64,000 bases of DNA, taken from Hippopus hippopus. Its lineage: Eukaryota > Mollusca > Bivalvia > Cardiida > Cardiidae. The stretch covers positions 48,399,619 through 48,463,618 of the forward strand of contig OX328102.1 of NCBI GenBank assembly GCA_946811185.2, given 5' to 3'. Numbering within the stretch: the stretch's first letter is position 1; every line of letters starts with the position of its first letter. Positions 21,825 to 33,100 of the stretch are shown in pieces. The position numbers were made by a program, and so were the translations under genes. Under the pieces are notes generated by a model. The model saw nothing but the letters and a program-made list of their open reading frames with translations, was not told the origin of the DNA and did no database searches.

Positions 21825-22295
21825 GCAGCCACTCGTGAAAATATTACCGATGGTGTTCACTCGATGAAATAAATTTCGATCTTTCACCGAAAAAAACAAA
21901 TGTCAACGCAGCCACTCGTGAAAATATTACCGATGGTGTTCACTCGATGAAATAAATTTCGATCTTTCACCGAAAAAAACAAATGTTCTATTTATTTCAT
22001 GCTTTTAACCCTTTCTGGGAGGAGCTTTATCAAAATCCAGTACAGTTCTTTTCCGTTATTCCCCGTGGCGTACCCCTCCCGCACAGCAACGCATTACAAT
22101 ATTACGTCAAGCGCGAGAAATGTAAGGTAAATGACGTCATATTTCCATCTGGTTGTGAGGCACGCGCAATTTACCTAGGCAACAATAACATGAAAATCGG
22201 TATTTTCACTGGTCGTACCCGTGTAATATCGAAAAATATTTTCACTGCTATTTCTCGATATCCTACCGGAAAGCATGAAATAAAATTTGGTATCG
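21825..22295. repeat. Family D element with duplicated end
   Basis: The end module (GCAGCCACTCGTGAAAATAT through TTTCACCGAAAAAAACAAAT) occurs twice in tandem, 21827-21902 and 21905-21984. It is followed by the body (TTTCATGCTTTTAACCCTTTC, GTGAGGCACGCGCAATTTAC, ACCGGAAAGCATGAAATAAA). The body is in the opposite orientation to 9186-9715. Confidence 0.65.
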
Positions 22296-22299
22296 CGCG

Positions 22300-23150
22300 A
22301 GACCGAAGGTCGAGTGAGATGCCAAAACTTTCTTACGCAGCGAGAAGTAAATACAAGCACCAGGAAGTCACTTCAGCATAATATTCCTTTTATTATATAC
22401 CTACACCTTTTCAACGACAAAATGTTGAAAATTATTGACATTTTTTTTCGAAAACGGTAAGAAAGAAAAACAATTAATGGTATAGTAGCCAGTTACTTCG
22501 TTTTTTATGAATAGCGGATGAATATTACAGCGTAAGATTTTGACCAATGAACTTGCAAATGAATACATATGTATACCGCGCATGAGTTACGTCATTATGA
22601 CGTCATCATACCATATATGGAACTGTATTCCACTGAGTGTAGATACGGATTTTTTCCCCCCGTCGTGTGTGATTTTATCCGCGTACTTACAGGTATATAA
22701 TAATTATTGGAGAGGTCATCAGACCTCTCCAACAGTGGTGAGTTTAAAAGGCAGACTGCCACAGAATTTTCTGTCTAAATCCATTTTTCTTGCGAAATTG
22801 TTCCGATACACAGTCTGTTTCGTCATGGTTTTGTAAATAAAGCGAAATCAAAAAACCGAAACAGGAAATAGACGTGTTTATTTTTATATGATGAATTTCA
22901 GAAAAGATTTGTTATATTGATTTGCCATGGTTGCAAATGACCTCTCAAATAATTGTAATTTTTCATTAAGCAAATAAATCTAAGCAGAGGAAAAAATAAG
23001 AAGAATTTCGTTAAAAAAGAGAAAGAAGACCGCTGGACAAGATCATGCGACTTGAAAACGCGGAAAGAAGGTCAAATGACCGTCATGTAAAGCATATGAA
23101 GTTCCTACGCGGAGGCTTTTTTACTTGTTTGTTTACATGTACCAAAATAT
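22300..23150. other. Gene-free stretch
   Basis: 22706-22735 is a small inverted repeat (TTGGAGAGGTC / GACCTCTCCAA). No gene or known repeat is supported elsewhere. Confidence 0.35.
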
Positions 23151-23204
23151 ATTGAAATTAAAAGCCAATAAACTATTTGAAAACATTGATTCTTTTGTAA
23201 AGAA

Positions 23205-23405
23205 GCCAACTTGTGAATCCAAAGATCTCGTTTTGTCTAACAACCGACTGAATCTGGAGGTAAGACTGGGTCTTTGATATGCAAGAAAATTAACCAGTAG
23301 CAAAAAGTTTCGACCTAGGTCAGCCTGCGCGGCCTGCGCAGGCTGACCTGGGTCGATACTTTTTGCAGATGCATTAAGTTCCCTTTTCACGGAGCATAGC
23401 TCATT
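23205..23405 (-). repeat. Inverted-repeat element, family C (partial)
   Basis: Contains CAACCGACTGAATCTGGAGGT, AACCAGTAGCAAAAAGTTTCG, hairpin GGTCAGCCTGCGCGGCC and right end TTTTCACGGAGCATAGCTC. Confidence 0.65.
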
Positions 23406-23637
23406 TCACTTTCCAAAAACTATGAAGCAGGGTTTGAAAATTAGCAATTGCTCGTGGCTGGAATCTTAATTAGTGTAATCCTCTTCTTCTGAAACAGGAT
23501 TGTTCTCCAAAGTAAATATCGAATTAAGCGGTTTATAAGTTAAAGGAGGAGAACTTGAAAGCAAATCCGTTAACTTTAGACATGACGAGTATTTCCCCGT
23601 TGGAGTGTAGGCCTATTATCTTTGAAAGGATAACATA

Positions 23638-24010
23638 CATAAGCCATGTTCCGGCAAAAGGGTTTTTAACGCATTTCCGTGATGCATTATACAAGGCAAT
23701 TAATGATATAATTATGGATAGATAAGATCCATTTTGTCTTACAATCAACTGAAGCATGAGATAGAATGGTTCCTTGACATGCAAAAAAAAAAAAAGATCA
23801 CTAGCATAAAGTATCGATCCATGTCAGCTTAATACGCGGACTGCACCTGCTGAACTAGGTCGAAACTTTTTGCTATGGGTCAATTTTCTGCATGTCAAAG
23901 GACCAGTGTACCTCATCATTCAGTCTGTTGTTATTACAAAAATGGATTTTATGGATCCATGATTATGTGATGACGTGCTTGGCATCATGCATGGCTTATA
24001 TCATTTTGTC
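23638..24010. repeat. Two family C elements fused head to head
   Basis: The first half (23640-23820) runs from GCCATGTTCCGGCAAAAGG to the internal hairpin in minus orientation; the second (23800-24000) continues in plus orientation (AAGGACCAGTGTACCTCATC, ATTTTATGGATCCATGATT). Probably a recombinant of two copies. Confidence 0.55.
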
Positions 24011-24074
24011 ACATAATTAATTTCTAGGTCTTATATTGAAATCGTATAGCGGTTAATAGACAGGTTAGAAGAGC

Positions 24075-24262
24075 AAGAGCTCCACATGCGAGTGCCAAGG
24101 TTTGGCTACAGGTGCTTTATTTTCAGTAAAAAATTTAAGTCAAAAAAGGGGCATAGCTGTGTCAAAAATATTTTGATGGTTACCTGCCCTGTTGTACGAG
24201 TTCCCCTTTTAATTGTTAACAGCTTGTCCAAGTTTGAATTTAAGATACATCTTCACTCGTTT
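24075..24262 (+). repeat. Dispersed repeat, family G
   Basis: GGGGCATAGCTGTGTCAAAA, GATGGTTACCTGCCC, GTTCCCCTTTTAATTGTTAAC and GTCCAAGTTTGAAT are shared with 48880-49120 and 58330-58645. No coding capacity. Confidence 0.6.
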
Positions 24263-24405
24263 TCATCCAGTTTTTTAACCGTTTATTTCTTTATTTTATG
24301 AAACTATAATCACTCTTGTATCTTCATGTCAAAATATTGCCCCTGATGGTTGCAAGGTTGCACAGATTACGGCAGATAAAAAATGCATTTCATTCTATTA
24401 CGGCT
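24235..24405 (+). repeat. Dispersed repeat, family H, forward copy
   Basis: TTATTTTATGAAACTATAATC, TTGTATCTTCATG and GGTTGCAAGGTTGCA as at 11585. An inverted copy lies 0.8 kb downstream at 25195, so 24235-25350 could be one larger inverted-repeat element. Confidence 0.5.
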
Positions 24406-25194
24406 AGCCATAGACAACACAATCACAGTTTCCGGTTTAAATCAAAGACAAATCGCTACAGTTTCTTTACCCCATACACCTTATATTGATTTTTTTTAAA
24501 TCTACGTTTATACAGATGACTAGATTACAACACCGTCAAGTTTTAACAGCGTTTGTTTACTCTCTGGCTGTAGAGGTGTCTCTTTAAAGATATTCAGTAA
24601 AACAGAGCTATTTCAAAGTGTCAAAGTTTTTGCATGACGACGACAACGCCTGGACAATAACTCATGCATGACTCAGACAGAATATTAGAAGAAGAAGAGA
24701 TCATTGTTTAAAGATGCCCGTCTACAGGCGGTGAGCAAAAACGCTGTTAAATTTCAAACAATTTAGAAAGGTACAGAATTCAGTCCTTTGTGTAAACATG
24801 GATAAATTACTGACATATATGGTGTAATTGAAAAAAAGAAGCACGGAGATTTGTATTAGAAACCGAACATTGGTCAGAAGAAAACTGGCTGACGATCGAA
24901 GCTGTAAACAATGGCGGTGCGTCACGGAAATTTATCGTTGGTTTCCGCCTAGAGTCGGATACGGTGTAATTTGCATATAGGCCGCGACCTCCGTCTGAAA
25001 ATCGAGCCTACAACAGAGAAGTCTACATTTTCCTTTGTTTACCTCATTAGACGCAGTGCGAAGGTCAAATATAGTCACGTAACAGAATGCATGATCATCA
25101 TACGAATCTACCCGAGTGTATAACGGATATATCGAAAACCTTCGATTCAAAAACCCGAAGCGACGAGTCTGTTTACATGGAAGGCCGCAACTCA

Positions 25195-25352
25195 GCGAAA
25201 TGCATTTTCTATCGACCGTAATCTAAGCAACCTTGCAACCGTCAGGCGCAATGTTTGGCATGAAGATATAAGACTGACTAGAGTTTGATAAAATAAAGAC
25301 AAAATGTATTAAAACTGGCTGAAAATGAGTATAAGGGTCTCTTTAAACAATA
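25195..25352 (-). repeat. Dispersed repeat, family H, inverted copy
   Basis: AACCTTGCAACCGTCAGG, ATGTTTGGCATGAAGATA and AAACTGGCTGAAAATGAGT are the reverse complement of the 11585 and 24235 copies. Confidence 0.5.
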
Positions 25353-25559
25353 GTCTTATACATGGTTAAGCAGAATTAAGACCTTTTCATCTATGATTTC
25401 TTTGCAAACAGTTCATGACTACAAGCAACACTTTTCGGGTAGTGTTGCACTACCACTTCCTGGTATTGTTTTCTGTACTGGTAAAAAAGGACATTTTCTT
25501 GTCTTTCAAACGTTGGTTCTCCGTGCACTTTGCGCCATTTTTTTTTTGTAGACTGACTA

Positions 25560-25800
25560 CTCGCTTGGATGGTGTTTTACGCCGTTTTCAGCATTATTTC
25601 AGTCATATCACGGCGAAAATCCACTTTTTTTTTCGGGGGGTGGGGGCGAGCAAAAATACTAGGCTAGGGCTCTGAAGTATTTTTACCAAGGATTCTCCCA
25701 CGAAAAACGAAAAACCTAGTGCTTCCAGTGAGACTTGAGCCTGGGACCTCCAGGTTGCCAGTCCTACCCTTTATCACTGAGCCAAGCAGGACCGAAGTTT
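25560..25800 (-). mobile_element. tRNA-derived SINE, family F, reverse, internally deleted
   Basis: GTTTTACGCCGTTTTCAGC and TCATATCACGGCG (SINE 3' end) are followed after a G-rich run by the inverted tRNA-like head TTGAGCCTGGGACCTCCAGG and ATCACTGAGCC. Confidence 0.55.
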
Positions 25801-26032
25801 TAGTAGACTAGAAATGGCCTTTATAGTGATGAGCTAAAAATTCAAGGTTACAATACAGGCCTCACACAATCTACTTCAACCATCTGACAAATAAACATTT
25901 ATAGATTGAAACGAAATTTTCGGTTCATTTTCTGAAATTTTGAGACCTGTTTGGACAGGATATTTCATAAAATAACATGTATAAAATGCGGCCTGGTCTA
26001 GATCTGCACTGTCTCGAGTAATATCTATGTGA

Positions 26033-26295
26033 GCCATGCTCTGGTAAAGGGGGTTTAATGCATCTCTTTGATGCTTTATACCAAGCCAGTCATCACATAA
26101 TTATCTATCCATAAAAAACATTTTGCCCAACAACAAACCGAATCCCGTGGCAGAATGGTCCTTTGACATACGTGAAGTTGACCAATAGCGCAAAGTTTCC
26201 ATCCAGGTCAGCCTGCGTGGGTAGACTGCGCAGGCTGACCTTGGTCAACACCTTTTGCAAATGCATTAAACCCCCTTTTCACAGAGCATGGTTCA
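26033..26295 (-). repeat. Inverted-repeat element, family C
   Basis: GAGCCATGCTCTGGTAAAGG to CCCCTTTTCACAGAGCATGG, with the internal hairpin GGTCAGCCTGCGTGG ... GCGCAGGCTGACC. Confidence 0.8.
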
Positions 26296-26424
26296 CATTT
26301 ATTTTGAGAGTTCATTCTTTCTCCATAAGTAGTAGTAGTTGTTTTATTTATACTCGCCCATAGCACTGTACATTGCATCGCGCAGAGTTTCTCCATAAGC
26401 ACAACTTTCTATTCTACATGTATT

Positions 26425-26635
26425 TACTCTTTACCCGACGACAAAACTTTGATCATATTAAAAACCAACGCAGGCGATAAATGAAATCTGGCTTTAATGA
26501 TTTTAACTATCTTTGAAAGATTATGAAAAAGTGAAGGAAAAGGAGAAAATTCTGTCTGCCAGCATTTTTCTCCCTCTACAATAATATTTGACAAACTCGT
26601 CTGGGGTCCATTTTATACAGTAAAAGATTAAGGAG
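26425..26635. repeat. Hairpin element, family A
   Basis: TCTTTACCCGACGACAAAAC, AAACCAACGCAGGCGAT, GAAGGAAAAGGAGAAAATTC, GCCAGCATTTTTCTCC, and TACAGTAAAAGATTAAG at the right. Confidence 0.65.
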
Positions 26636-26647
26636 GTTATCAAAACA

Positions 26648-26908
26648 TTTAGCCATGCTCTGTGAAAAGGGGGTTGAATTATACATCTGCAAAAAGTTTC
26701 GACTGATGTCAGCCTGCAGGCTGAAATGAGTCGGAACTTTTTGCTATTTGTGAATTTTCTGTATGTCCAAGGACCATTTTACCCCATGATAATGCCAGTT
26801 GTTAACCAAATGGATTTTATGGACACATGATTATTTGATGATTTGCTTGGTATAATGCATCACGGAGATGCATCAATTAAACGCCTTTTTTTACCACAGC
26901 ATCCCTCA
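26648..26908 (+). repeat. Inverted-repeat element, family C, in the P450 3' UTR region
   Basis: Left AGCCATGCTCTGTGAAAAGG, right end about 26905. It ends only about 20 bp beyond the P450 stop codon (26929-26931), so on the minus strand the transcript's 3' UTR enters it almost at once. Confidence 0.75.
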
Positions 26909-26928
26909 TTTAACATTCAATAAGAAGT

Positions 26929-27113
26929 TCAACGTCTGCTCTCAACCCACAGTTTGTAAGGTCGTGGTACATTGGTGATGGTCGCAAGCCGACTCTCCAT
27001 CGAGTGCCTCACAGCCTCGTTTTCGCACCGGAAGTTGAACCTTTGAATCAGATTTGCGAACACCAGAAACAGTTCCATTCTTGCCAGCGGTTCTCCGAGA
27101 CATTGTCGTGGTC
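26929..27113 (-). CDS. P450 coding exon 8: haem-binding loop and C-terminus
   Basis: The acceptor AG precedes 27113. The exon supplies GPRQCLGEPLARMELF, completing the haem loop whose first residues (PFSI) come from exon 7, then the C-terminal beta region ending LWVESRR and TGA at 26931-26929. Confidence 0.95.
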
Positions 27114-30100
27114 CTACAATACAAGATATACACTCAGCATAACTTATAAACCGCCACTTTTGATTCTATTGCAAATTTGACCAAGTAATAGACAGGTAAA
27201 TGGAAGGAAATTGTAATAGACACGTATATCTTGACGTTGGCGATGGTATTGTAATGAAAAGATTGTCGATTATTCCAACGGAAGGTATGTCTTTTTAAAA
27301 AGAGGGAAAACACATTGGTTACGCATGCGTGGTTTCTATGAGCCAAAACAGGTTAAAAAGAGAAGCGTAAATTACTGATATCTTTTCAGCAACAAGAAAA
27401 AAACATAAAAATTATTTTCTTCACAAACATATAATCCGAGAAAACGAATATGAGGTTTTCAAGACTTTGATTTTTTAATTTTCAATGTTGGGTAAATGGA
27501 TGTTAAATGAGCTCCTTTCACAAGAATTTTTCAATATTTTTCTGTTAAGAATTAGACCGATGATACAAATTATCTGTCTGATCGAAAATCTAAGACCTTA
27601 ACCACAGATGATGACGACAACGAGAACAATGATGTGACAACAACAACGATGATGACGACAAGGATGATGATGATGGTGATGATGATGATAACGACGACGA
27701 CGATGGTGATGATGATGACGATGATGACAACAACAACGATGATGACAATGATAACGATGATGATGATGATAACAACAACGATGACGACAACAACAATAAT
27801 GACGATGATGATGACGACAACAACGATGACGATGATGATGACAACAACAATGATGACGATGATGACAAAAAAAGATGATGGTGGTGGTGATGATGATGAT
27901 GATGATAATGATGATGATGATCGTGACGACTATTCTGATGATGATGATGGTGATGACGACGACGACGATGACGACGATAATGATGATGACGACGACGATG
28001 AATATTTCTTCTGATGATGTGGACGATGATGATGATGGTTATGACGAAGATGGTTGTGTCAGTTTTCATTTCAAAATTTAAGAATAAAGACATGACTATA
28101 CCTATAGAAAAGGGAATTAGTACATCCGCTTTTATCAGCTTCCCACTTTCATCCAAGAATCTCTCGGGGTCAAATTTTTCCGGGTGTTTCCAGTATTTAG
28201 TGTCCATACAGGCGGAATAGAGGTTCGGAAATACGATAGTACCGGCGGGAATGTTGAAGCCTCGCAGTGTGGTGTCCTTCAGTGCGCAATGGGTGACAGA
28301 CAGAGGTACTATAAGATAGAATATAATACAATTACGAGTATATGTATGAGCTTTGCTGTGTGAAGAGTCGTTTTTATACATCTACAAAAAGTATCGAACC
28401 TAGATCAGCCTGCACAGTCCGTTAAGTTTTGTTAAATTTTCTGCATGTAAAAAGGACCATTCTATCTCAGGATTCATTCGATAGTTAAACAAAATGGATT
28501 TTATGGAGATGCATTAAACTCCCTTTTTCCCAGAGCACAGCTCTAATCAATTTGACAAAATATCCAGTTATTTCTAAGTTTTCTGCATGTCAAAGAACCA
28601 TTCTATCCCAGGATTCACCAGTTTGTTAGATAAAATGGATTTTATGGATTCATGGTGATATGATAACTTGCTTGATGTAATGTATAACGAGGATGCATTT
28701 TGTCAGACAACAGCTCATCTCCTTTTTTTTTTTTTATTGGACGAAGTTTTCAATATTATTTCGATCTAATTTAAGCGGGAATGTATCTATTGATGCTTTC
28801 CTTGGATTTCTTTACCAGTAATCCACCCATTCCTCCTTACACTGTTAAAATATTGGAGCCATAATCTGGGAAATGGGGTTTTAATACATTTCCGTGATGC
28901 ATTATACCAGGCAAGTCATCACTTAATTATGAATCAATAAAATCCATTTTACCCAACAACCAGTTTTATCATGAGTTGGAATGGTCCTCTGATAAGGAGA
29001 AAATTTAAAAATAGCGAAAAGGTTCGGCCCAAATATTGCTATTTCATTTTTTTTTTTTTTTTTTGTGGGTGGGAGGGGGGAATATCTCCTTATCGGACAG
29101 TGTAGATCAAAGATCAGACTGCACATTCTGTGCAGTCTGATCTTGATCTACACTGTCCGCAAAAGGTTCTTGGATCGAGCTTAGCAACCTGAGGTTTAAT
29201 CATACCTATAACCGACAGCCGCTGTATTTCCATCAAAGTCGCGTTTAAATATGGCAGCTTTTCTCTGTCAGCATACTGGATGTACTTATCCCCAACAACC
29301 TGAAAACGATCGAAATTACTTGTTATGGCCTATGGTCTATCAATAGTTAAATATAATGCTCTTACAAAAGGGCGTTCAATGCCTGTCCGTGATGCATCAT
29401 GGGAAGCAAGTCGTCACACAATTATGGATCCATAAAATCCATTTGGTCTTACAACCTACTGAATCATGAGATGGAATGGTCCTTTGACATGAAAAAAAAA
29501 AAAAAGACAAAAAAGTTTCGACCAAGGTCAGCCTGCGCGGATTGCGCATGCTTACCTGGACGATACTTTTTGCAGATGCATTAAATTCCCATTTCACAGA
29601 GCAGGGCTCGGATATTTATTTGTGCGTACGTTCTAAGTTAAGGTTGAAGCATGTATTTGTATTCGAGATTATTTAGTCTAGTACTTTAGCTATAGGCGAT
29701 GTCTTTGTAACTGGCAAGTTGCTTTCGACCTATGTAATTATTGCGACCGTGCGGTCGTTAGACATACGATCGTCGTAAATGTTGTTCACTACATACTGTA
29801 AAGGTGGATATAATTGTGGGTCTAAAACTTAGCGAATAAGAAAATACTGACCTTATGCGTGTTTATATTTCCGTGAGAACTATTATCATTATTATTCAAT
29901 TTAATAAATCCCCATTTTCATTTCGATAAAACGTATTTAAATGTCTTAAATTGGCAGTATAAACCGCCACTAGACTGGTACTCTGGTAGATTTTGGTGAA
30001 AAAAAAAGCACTTATTGATGTCGACAAGGGCCCCTGTGAATCGCTGACACATGACCCAGTGTCTAGGTAAAATATACCTTAGTTTAGCTTAAATTTATGC

Positions 30101-33100
30101 GGGCAAATACCCCCGCAGTTTTTATCAGTACGCGAAAACCGCGAAATTTCCACGACGCGAACATTTCCGGTTTTACAGTATTCATTTGATGCGACCGTTG
30201 GTCATTACTTATGTATTTGATGTGAACGTTGGTAGTTACTTATGCATTTGTTGCGACTATTTGTTGCAACCATTGGTCATTAGATTTGCAATTGTTGCGA
30301 CCAGTGATTGTTAGAAATGCATTTTGTTATGACCGTTGATCTCTAGATATGCAATTGTTGAGACCGTTGATCATTCCATAAGCATTTGTTGAGATCTTTG
30401 ACCGTTCGATATGCATCTGTCGCGACCGCTGATCGTTAGATATATGCAATTGTTGTGTACGTTGATCGTTAGATAGGGGCCGGTCCAGCATTAACCAAAT
30501 CCTTTCTGTTCAAACGTAGAAATACCGCTGAAAAGAGCTGTTCATCAACGAATGTTTTTTTTTTCCATAATAAATACCGTTTACAGCTTTACCTCTTCGA
30601 TCTCAGCCTGACAACGTTTCTGTACATCCGGGTATTCAGCCATGTACAAGAACACCCAATCTAGGGAAGTCGACGTGGTCTCTGAGCCAGCCAAGAACAG
30701 ATCGAAGATTACACGGAACAGATTCCCTCCTGAAAGTAAAGTTAGACAACTTAATTCTTATCTCAAATAACGCATTGTAAGCCATTTTTCGAAAGGTTTA
30801 TGAGGTAAACCTGTGATGTGCGGCAAACGGATTACTTTTCTAAGCACTAGACAGTTAAACTAATATACACAGAAAGAATAGGCATCGAAAGGCATAGTTG
30901 AAAAAGATAGCTCGTCAGTTAAGCTGGTTTCGGCACCTATATATGAGCCAAGCTCTGTGAAAATTGGGCTTAATGCATCTGCGAAAAGTATCGACCCGGG
31001 TCAGCCTGCGCAGTCCGCGCAGGCTGACCTGGGCCGAAACTTTTCGCTATTGGTCAATTTTCTGTTTGTCCAAGGACCAGTGAGTAGTAAAGGACGGTAG
31101 AATAGGGTACTACCCAGGGCCCGGGTAGTACCCTATTCTATCGTCCCTGAGTGCCCTACATCACCATCCCTGACAAAAATGGGGCCCTATTTGCTGTCCC
31201 CGAAAGATTTTTTTTTATTTTGTCCCTAGGCTCTCTTCCCTGAGAGGGATTTAGCATTCAAAATGGCGGCCGTGTGGAGGATACTCTGGGGACAAAAATG
31301 CCCCAGGCTCCCGTCCCTGAGCGGAATTTTTTGCAAAAAAGGGAAAAGGGGGGGAGTTTTGCCTATTCTCTCTACCCTGAGAGGGATTTAGCATTCAAAG
31401 TGCAGGCCTTATGACTGACAGGCTGGGTAAAAAATGGCCAGATCACTGAGTTGGACTTAGTTTTTTCACCCTATGGATGATTTTTTCTCTCTAAATGGAA
31501 TTTGTCCCTATATCACTGAGTTGGTCTTAGTTTTTTCCCCTATGAATGATTTTCTCTCTTTCTAAATGCCTGATCAGTGAGATGGACTTAGCTTTTTACA
31601 TCTCTATGAATGATTTTTTCTTTCTAAAAGACTGAGCACTGAGTTGGACTTAGATTTTTTTGCACTATAAATGATTTCTAAATGTCTGAGCACTGAGTTG
31701 TACTTAGTTTTTTCTGCATCTATGAATGATTTTTTTCTCTTTCTAAATGTCTGGACCTTGAGTTGGACTTAGTCTTTTTTCTGCATCTATGAATGATTTT
31801 TTCTTTTTTAAAAGGAATTTGTCCCTATATCAGTGAGATGGACTTAGTTTTTTACCCTATGGATGATTTTCTCTCTTTCTAAAAGCCTGACCATTGAGTT
31901 GGACTTAGATTTTTTTGCACTATAAATGATTTCTAAATGTCTGAGCACTGAGTTGTACTTAGTTTTTTCTTCACCTATGTATGATTTTTTTCTCTTTCTA
32001 ATTGCCTGACCATTGAGTTGGACTTAGACTTTTTTCTGCATCTCTATGAATGATTTCTCTTTTCTAAAAGCCTGATCACTGAGTTGGACTTAGTTTTTTT
32101 CTTCACCTATGTATGATTTTTTTCTCTCTAAAAGGAATTTATCCCTATATCACTGAGTTGGACTTAGTTTTTTCACCCTATGAATGAATTTTCTTTCTAA
32201 ATGTCTGGACCTTGAGTTGGACTTAGTCTTTTTTCTGCATCTATGAATGATTTTTTCTTTTTTAAAAGGAATTTGTCCCTATATCAGTGAGATGGACTTA
32301 GTTTTTTACCCTATGGATGATTTTCTCTCTTTCTAAAAGCCTGACCATTGAGTTGGACTTAGATTTTTTTGCACTATAAATGATTTCTAAATGTCTGAGC
32401 ACTGAGTTGTACTTAGTTTTTTCTTCACCTATGTATGATTTTTTTCTCTTTCTAATTGCCTGACCATTGAGTTGGACTTAGACTTTTTTCTGCATCTCTA
32501 TGAATGATTTCTCTTTTCTAAAAGGAAATTTATCCTATATCACTGAGTTGGTCTTAGCTTTTTTCCCCTATGAATGATTTTCTCTCTTTCTAAAAGCCTG
32601 ATCACTGAGTTGTACTTAGTTTTTTCTTCACCTATGTATGATTTTTTTCTCTTTCTAATTGCCTGACCATTGAGTTGGACTTAGACTTTTTTCTGCATCT
32701 CTATGAATGATTTCTCTTTTCTAAAAGGAAATTTATCCTATATCACTGAGTTGGTCTTAGCTTTTTTCCCCTATGAATGATTTTCTCTCTTTCTAAAAGC
32801 CTGATCACTGAGTTGGACTTAGTTTTTTTCTTCACCTATGTATGATTTTTTCTCTCTAAAAGGAATTTATCCCTATATCACTGAGTTGGACTTAGTTTTT
32901 TCACCCTATGAATGAATTTTCTTTCTAAATGTCTGGACCTTGAGTTGGACTTAGTCTTTTTTCTGCATCTATGAATGATTTTTTCTTTTTTAAAAGGAAT
33001 TTGTCCCTATATCAGTGAGATGGACTTAGTTTTTTACCCTATGGATGATTTTCTCTCTTTCTAAAAGACTGAGCGCTGAGTTGGACTTAGTCTTTTTTCT

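Noticed and set aside
22540..22836. A 98-codon plus-strand frame and its neighbours at 21983-22381
   Set aside because: The 21983-22381 frame lies in a family D repeat; 22540-22836 has no domain and no exon context.
27590..28381. A 263-codon minus-strand frame and 126- and 68-codon plus-strand frames
   Set aside because: Apart from the real P450 exon 7 at 28102-28308, these are translations of a GATGAY-type simple repeat, which stays open in several frames on both strands.
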